Part shown: piece after piece, positions 60,303-64,000 of the stretch
Layout: each line of letters opens with the position of its first letter
Numbering within the stretch: the first letter of the stretch is position 1
Position numbers and translations under genes: made by a program
Assembly: GCF_044762655.1 (NCBI RefSeq)
Contig: NZ_JBIWER010000002.1
Coordinates: 496,001-560,000 of the forward strand
Origin: Psychrobacillus sp044762655
GTDB lineage: Bacteria > Bacillota > Bacilli > Bacillales_A > Planococcaceae
Length of the DNA stretch: 64,000 nucleotides
Reading direction: 5' to 3'
The notes under the pieces: generated by a model
What the model was told of the DNA's origin: nothing
The model's database searches: none
The model's input: the letters and a program-made list of their open reading frames with translations, nothing else

Positions 60303-60956
60303 ATAGAATTAAAAGTAAATAAAAATTATATTTGGGTATATTTCATAATATTTTATGCTCTTTGGTGTATCAGAGAATTATGGTTAGTTCAATATTTAGA
60401 TTTGATGGAACCCGTTCCAAGAGCTATAACATCAGCCACAATTAAAATAGTTATTTGGGTCATTCCTGTTATTTTACTAGTTAAAATTATGGAAAAAAGT
60501 AAACCAATTTCCTATCTACAGTTACATCCTAACTTTAGAAAAGGTCTAGCATGGACAGGTTGGGTATCCTTAGCCTTGATATTCTATTTTGTAATAAATC
60601 TTATCGTTTTAAAAAATAATATTGATTTTCAAATAGGATTTAACGGATGGCTTAATACTATTCTATTGGTTGGTATAACTGAGGAAATTGTTTTTAGAGG
60701 TTTTTTATTAAGAAAACTTATGGATTCTTTTAGATTCTGGATAGCAAATACAATTACAGCTTTACTCTTTGTATCGATTCATTTTCCTATTTGGTTTTAT
60801 AAAGGTCTTTTTGAATTCGCTTATATTCTAAGTTCCATATTAACAGTTTTTGTATTGGGTATTATATTTGGGTTTGTATATAAGAAAAGTAATTCTCTTT
60901 GGTCAGTAATTATTATTCATTCTTTGTATAATTTGTTAGTGCTACTCTTCTCCTAA
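60303..60956 (+). CDS. CPBP-family intramembrane protease-like protein
   Basis: Membrane protein of the CAAX-processing/Abi family. The motif EEIVFRGFLLRKLMD holds the EExxxR catalytic pair, followed by LFVSIHFPIWF (FxxxH). ATG 60405 would cut off the first helix. The frame stays open upstream with clear coding character (NYIWVYFIIFYALWCIRELW) back to an ATA codon at 60303, six bases after AAAGGGGGAG. I prefer this non-canonical start, giving 217 residues. The stop TAA lies in the CCTAACGGG end of module M5. Confidence 0.72.
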   Translation: MELKVNKNYIWVYFIIFYALWCIRELWLVQYLDLMEPVPRAITSATIKIVIWVIPVILLVKIMEKSKPISYLQLHPNFRKGLAWTGWVSLALIFYFVINLIVLKNNIDFQIGFNGWLNTILLVGITEEIVFRGFLLRKLMDSFRFWIANTITALLFVSIHFPIWFYKGLFEFAYILSSILTVFVLGIIFGFVYKKSNSLWSVIIIHSLYNLLVLLFS

Positions 60957-61030
60957 CGGGTGCTTTAGTTCAAGAAGGAGTAAAGCTTTTTTCTAATTGA
61001 ATTAAAGCGGCAGTTTAGTTGAAGAAGGAA
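60955..61030 (+). repeat. Cassette-flanking module M5 (best copy)
   Basis: CCTAACGGGTGCTTTAGTTCAAGAAGG is the left half, CTTTACTCC-like pairing (GGAGTAAAG) and T6 form the centre, and TTGAATTAAAGCGGCAG-TTTAGTTGAAGAAGG is the right half. GCTTTAGTTCAA and TTGAATTAAAGC are inverted copies. The CPBP stop codon overlaps its first base pair. Confidence 0.85.
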
Positions 61031-61084
61031 AAAATAAATTCTTGTTGAATAATACAGCATATAAATATAAAGAAGGTGAAACTA

Positions 61085-61555
61085 ATGGAACTTAGATTGG
61101 AAAAAGCAGTTGAAAACGATGCACAAGCTATTTTTGATATTCAGGTTAAAGCCTTTATGCCTTTGTTGAATAAGTATGAGGATTACGAAACAAACCCAGC
61201 AAATGAAACTATCGAAAGAGTAATATCTAGAATAAATCTACATAATGGTAGTTTCTATAAGATATTAGCTCACAATACCCTTGTTGGAGCCATCTGTGTT
61301 TTTTGGAGAGAAGAAGTACAGTTTTGGATCAGTCCGATGTTTATTTTGCCTGATCACCAAGGAAAAGGGATAGCTCAGAAGGCTATTAATGTTATTGAAG
61401 GTATGTTCCCTCAAGCAACCACGTGGGAATTAGCTACAATATTAGAGGAAGAGCGAAATTGTTATTTATACGAAAAAATGGGGTATAGCAAAACAGGAAT
61501 TAGCAAGAAATTAAACGATAACGCAACCCTTATATTTTATAAAAAGGTATGTTAA
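61085..61555 (+). CDS. GNAT-family N-acetyltransferase
   Basis: 156 residues. ATG 61085 is eight bases after GAAGG; the in-frame GTG at 61076 is part of the ribosome site. The acetyl-CoA motif is FILPDHQGKGIAQKAINVIEG (Q/R-x-x-G-x-G/A type), followed by LATILEEERNCYLYEKMGYSK, the usual C-terminal motif. The substrate is unknown. Single gene between modules M5 and M6. Confidence 0.87.
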   Translation: MELRLEKAVENDAQAIFDIQVKAFMPLLNKYEDYETNPANETIERVISRINLHNGSFYKILAHNTLVGAICVFWREEVQFWISPMFILPDHQGKGIAQKAINVIEGMFPQATTWELATILEEERNCYLYEKMGYSKTGISKKLNDNATLIFYKKVC

Positions 61556-61578
61556 AACATAAAATAGCTTGTTAAGCT

Positions 61579-61706
61579 AACGAGTGCTTTAGAAGAACAA
61601 GACCAGCTTTTAGATGGACTATTTATTTACCAAAATGTCAAGTAGAACTCAGAAATCTATTATGAAATGTTACACTTAAACTAATGCAGCAAGATAGTGG
61701 AAGAAT
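61579..61706 (+). repeat. Cassette-flanking module M6 (stretched)
   Basis: Left end AGCTAACGAGTGCTTTAG followed by AAGAACAAG as in M4. The centre is longer and lacks a clear terminator. The right part is AACTAATGCAGCAAGATAG-TGGAAGAA at 61678-61706. Confidence 0.55.
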
Positions 61707-61759
61707 ATATGTTGACTCTAGTTAGAGATACTTAACAATATAGTTGCATGAAATTGTAT

Positions 61760-61829
61760 TGAAAAAGGATGGTAGTCATAAAAAAGCATTGAAAGAAACC
61801 TCCTAAGATAAAATTCAGTATGTAAGGAG
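61760..61829 (+). promoter_or_regulatory. Possible translational attenuator of the cat gene
   Basis: Plasmid cat genes of Gram-positives are induced by ribosome stalling on a leader peptide, which frees a hidden ribosome site. Here a 15-codon frame from TTG 61760 (KKDGSHKKALKETS) ends in CCTCCTAA, whose CTCCT can pair with AGGAG at 61825-61829. The pairing is only five bases, so the case is weak. Confidence 0.25.
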
Positions 61830-61837
61830 CATTGAAT

Positions 61838-62485
61838 TTGAAATTCAATATTATTAATCGTGACAATTGGTATCGAAAAGAATACTTTGAACACTACTTA
61901 CAGCAACAGACAACATTCAGTATAACTAATGAAATTAATATTACTAATCTGATAATGAACTTAAAGAAAAAAAATTATAAGTTATATCCTGCGTTTATTT
62001 TTATGGTTACAAATATAGTTAATTCACACAGAGAATTTAGAACTAGTTTTAACTCAGAAGGTAATTTAGGTTATTGGACAGAGGTTTGCCCTACTTATAC
62101 AATTTTTGATAAGAAAACACACACATTTTCTGCCATCTGGTCACCAAACGTAGCTAATTTTTCTGAGTTTCATTCTAAATATGAAGAGGAGGTAGAAAAA
62201 TACACTGGTACAGGTAGTTTATTTCCAAAAACCCCTATACCAGATAATAATATTCCGATATCAATGATTCCTTGGAGTTCTTTTTCAGGATTTAATTTAA
62301 ATATTAATAATGGTAGAGATTTTCTTTTACCAATAATAACTGGAGGGAAATATTCACAAGCAAATGATGAATTATTCCTTCCTGTCTCTTTACAAATTCA
62401 TCATGCTGTTTGTGATGGCTATCACGCTAGTGTTTTTATGAATGACTTGCAAAGACTTGCTGATGAAAGTGCGGACTGGGTCTAA
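61838..62485 (+). CDS. catA: Chloramphenicol O-acetyltransferase, type A
   Basis: 215 residues, the full length of the family. TTG 61838 lies eight bases after AAGGAG. The catalytic motif HHAVCDG is at residues 188-194, with the general-base His189 and structural Asp193. PWSSFSGFNLN and the N-terminal WYRKEYFEHYLQQQTTFSIT agree with Staphylococcus and Bacillus CAT proteins. It transfers acetyl from acetyl-CoA to the 3-hydroxyl of chloramphenicol. A chromosomal resistance gene as a single unit in a cassette-like array is notable. Confidence 0.93.
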   Translation: MKFNIINRDNWYRKEYFEHYLQQQTTFSITNEINITNLIMNLKKKNYKLYPAFIFMVTNIVNSHREFRTSFNSEGNLGYWTEVCPTYTIFDKKTHTFSAIWSPNVANFSEFHSKYEEEVEKYTGTGSLFPKTPIPDNNIPISMIPWSSFSGFNLNINNGRDFLLPIITGGKYSQANDELFLPVSLQIHHAVCDGYHASVFMNDLQRLADESADWV

Positions 62486-62504
62486 CTGGTCATTGGAGGA
62501 TAAT

Positions 62505-62537
62505 AAAAAGGGAACTGTGTGTTACAGTTCCTTTTTT
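62505..62537 (+). terminator. Terminator after catA
   Basis: GGAACTGT pairs with ACAGTTCC, with a flanking A run against T6. Confidence 0.85.
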
Positions 62538-62576
62538 AATAGGAATACTAAATTTTGTGAATAAATGTACATAATC

Positions 62577-62660
62577 AACGGGTGCTTTAGTGAAATGTTG
62601 AGCTGATAAAATAGCTCACTTTTCTTATTCAACTAAAGCAGCAGTTTAGTTTAACAAGGA
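62577..62660 (+). repeat. Cassette-flanking module M7
   Basis: TCAACGGGTGCTTTAGTGAAA; hairpin GAGCT-gataaaat-AGCTC with CTTTTC; TTCAACTAAAGCAGCAG-TTTAGTTTAACAAGG. Confidence 0.8.
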
Positions 62661-62744
62661 TTAGCGGCAACCAATCTAGAATCCTCAAAAGGAGAAGTAG
62701 ATAGGAGTAAATTAAACTTAGTTTATGGAGAGAGGTAAGAAAAT

Positions 62745-63017
62745 TTGAAGAGAAAATATGGACTGTTATCTTTTATTTTAGCGATAGTTGGGATTTTGCT
62801 ATTTTACTCGAGTTCACGAGGAAATAATGGAATTTTCAACCCTTATTTCTTCATAGGGCTTGCTTCTTGGATAACAGGTTTTGTGTTAGGCGTTAACGGA
62901 GTCAAGACCAAAGAAAGTGGTTCCTTAAAATATGTTGGAATGGGAATAATTTCGCTTTTTACTATAGGCTATGGATTGTTAATAGTCATAATTGGTATTC
63001 GCGGGTTTGGAGCATAA
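62745..63017 (+). CDS. Small membrane protein of unknown function
   Basis: 90 residues, start TTG 62745 after GAGAGAGGTAAG. Three hydrophobic segments (YGLLSFILAIVGILLFYSS, FFIGLASWITGFVLGVNGV and GMGIISLFTIGYGLLIVII) fill most of it. The pattern resembles small DUF membrane proteins common in Bacillus, but I do not recognise the family. Single gene between modules M7 and M8. Confidence 0.7.
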   Translation: MKRKYGLLSFILAIVGILLFYSSSRGNNGIFNPYFFIGLASWITGFVLGVNGVKTKESGSLKYVGMGIISLFTIGYGLLIVIIGIRGFGA

Positions 63018-63046
63018 AAAGCATTATTGTACTGAGCATCAGTCTT

Positions 63047-63140
63047 AACGGGTGAAGTTTTTGTACCATTACGCTATACCCTACTTTGGTGGTTCTTTTT
63101 CTTTTTGAACTAAGGGTCCAGTTTAGTTGAAGAAGAACTA
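63047..63140 (+). repeat. Cassette-flanking module M8
   Basis: CTTAACGGGTGAAGTTTTTG, a centre without a strong stem (CCACCAAAGTAGGG region read in reverse) with T5, then TTTGAACTAAGGGTCCAG-TTTAGTTGAAGAAGAA. Confidence 0.7.
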
Positions 63141-63191
63141 AGAGGATTATCTTATGTACTTATTGAATATTTTCATGTGTAGGAGGAAGAA

Positions 63192-63659
63192 ATGAAATAT
63201 TGTATAAGATTAGCGAGTGAAAGTGACTTAGATGATTTATGCGGTATCAGAAATAATAAAGACTTATTTATTTGCTATTTCCAACAGTATGAAAAGAACG
63301 AAGTATATCTAGTAATCGCTGAACTAAATAAAATTATATTAGGTTTTGGTGTTCTTAAATTAAAGGGAAAGTTATTTCCCAAATTAAGTGACCTTTATGT
63401 AAATGAAACTTATCGGGGCAATGGTGTTGGTTCGAATTTAATAAAATATCGAGAAAAAATTGCAAGAGATTTAGGCTATACTGACCTCTTCGTTAGTGTT
63501 GACCCTATAGAAAATTCAAAGATGATAAAACTAATTACAAAACTTGGTTACAAGGAAGTTTCAGAACCATATTTAAAATCTGCTGTTTTCTATAACGAAG
63601 ATGGCACTACATATGATAAAACTTATACAAGAATAGACTTAAAAAAAGTATTGAATTAA
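63192..63659 (+). CDS. GNAT-family N-acetyltransferase
   Basis: 155 residues, ATG 63192 after GTAGGAGGAAGA. LSDLYVNETYRGNGVGSNLIKYREK is the acetyl-CoA-binding motif (R-G-x-G-x-G). The C-terminal block (SVDPIENSKMIKLITKLGYKEV) is the N-x-x-M-x-x-x-x-x-x-L-G-Y motif. The substrate is unknown. Its stop is followed at once by the next half-module. Confidence 0.87.
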   Translation: MKYCIRLASESDLDDLCGIRNNKDLFICYFQQYEKNEVYLVIAELNKIILGFGVLKLKGKLFPKLSDLYVNETYRGNGVGSNLIKYREKIARDLGYTDLFVSVDPIENSKMIKLITKLGYKEVSEPYLKSAVFYNEDGTTYDKTYTRIDLKKVLN

Positions 63660-63687
63660 CGCAGCAGATAGTTTAAGAAAGGAAGAG
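63651..63687 (+). repeat. Right half-module M9
   Basis: TTGAATTAACGCAGCAGATAG-TTTAAGAAAGGAAGAG matches the right half of M5. It begins inside the last codons of the preceding gene, and its AAGAAAGGAAGAG also serves as the ribosome site of the next frame. The left half and centre are missing. Confidence 0.6.
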
Positions 63688-64000
63688 ATTGTTATAAAAG
63701 TACATCCTACAGAATTTCATATTCGCAATTTAAGTTATATTATAAGGTCAGCAAAAGAGAATGATGCCATTAAATTGTCTAAAGTACGATTGCAAATAGA
63801 TGGTGAAACAGAGAATATGGATAGAGAAAGAGGTGAGGCATATATTGATGAAGTAGGTTTTAAACAACTAATTAGAGAAGATACAGAAAGTGCCTATAAT
63901 CTTTTTTTAGTTTCCGAAGCAAATGGAAGGATTGTTGGCTTCTCTAGGTGTGAAGGCAATCAGTTGAAAAGAATGTCTCATAAAGTAGAGTTTGGTGTTT
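63688..64000 (+). CDS. GNAT-family N-acetyltransferase, cut by the window edge
   Basis: The frame is open from 63655 to the right edge. FHIRNLSYIIRSAKENDAIK and LFLVSEANGRIVGFSRCEGN are typical of the N-terminal half of a GNAT enzyme. No ATG, GTG or TTG precedes the conserved region. ATT 63688, directly after AAGAAAGGAAGAG, is the most likely start. The C-terminal acetyl-CoA motif lies outside the window. Confidence 0.65.
   Translation, partial: MVIKVHPTEFHIRNLSYIIRSAKENDAIKLSKVRLQIDGETENMDRERGEAYIDEVGFKQLIREDTESAYNLFLVSEANGRIVGFSRCEGNQLKRMSHKVEFGV

Noticed and set aside
56806..63687. CRISPR-like or phage origin for the repeated modules
   Set aside because: The modules are separated by whole genes, not by short spacers, and no phage structural, integrase or terminase gene is present.
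1..64000. tRNA or rRNA genes
   Set aside because: I scanned for the T-loop pattern GGTTCGANTCC with a matching acceptor stem and for rRNA-like GC-rich blocks, and saw none. A covariance search would be decisive.

Overview
The window is an AT-rich chromosome segment from an endospore-forming member of the Bacillales, most likely Planococcaceae (Psychrobacillus, Sporosarcina or Lysinibacillus-like; the genus is inference). Evidence: spoIVA, sleB-ypeB and prsW are present; strong AGGAGG-type ribosome binding sites are common, with many TTG and GTG starts; and gene order closely follows the Bacillus subtilis ypbB-recQ to panD segment. Almost all core genes read on the + strand.

Region 1 (1 to about 9.7 kb): end of ypbB, recQ, a LysM membrane protein, a CBS protein, a phosphoesterase, ypdA (bacillithiol disulfide reductase), ansA on the minus strand, prsW, the spore germination pair sleB-ypeB, and a PilZ protein. 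Region 2 (10 to 18.6 kb): cmk, plsC, ypfD, der, gpsA, a small membrane protein, yphF, spoIVA and hbs. Region 3 (18.7 to 30.1 kb): folE, mtrB, the menaquinone set hepS-menG-hepT, ndk, cheR and the aromatic supraoperon aroC-aroB-aroH-hisC-tyrA-aroA. The trp genes that sit inside this supraoperon in B. subtilis are absent. Region 4 (30.6 to 45 kb): ypiA-ypiB-ypiF, the menaquinol:cytochrome c reductase qcrABC, ypjA, a zinc peptidase, a YitT protein, and then ypjD-dapB-mgsA-bshA-cca-birA and panBCD.

After panD the conserved order ends. Region 5 (45 to 51 kb) holds accessory genes: a lipoprotein, a nucleoid-associated protein, a frameshifted small membrane gene, an MFS transporter, a protein with an internal duplication, and a urea transporter. 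Region 6 (51.5 to 56.5 kb) is a complete urease operon ureABCEFGD, divergent from the urea transporter.

Region 7 (56.8 kb to the right edge) is the most unusual part. It is a run of single, unrelated, same-direction small genes: cupin, DinB, methyltransferase, DUF1428, CPBP, GNAT, chloramphenicol acetyltransferase, small membrane protein, GNAT, GNAT. They are separated by repeated copies of one bipartite inverted-repeat module: left arm AACGGGTGCTTTAGTT, a variable hairpin, and right arm TTGAACTAAAGC-GCAG-TTAGTTGAAGAAGG. The module's outer ends are YYAAC and GTT. One-gene units bounded by an imperfect palindrome with these ends resemble integron cassettes with attC sites, which are not expected in Bacillales. 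No integrase is in the window and the array runs off the right edge, so the cassette reading is a hypothesis. Three more intergenic repeat types occur in the core region: a GC-rich element of about 105 bp (3 copies), a TCGTGACGTT hairpin element (2 copies plus a half), and two arrays with a 21-bp period.
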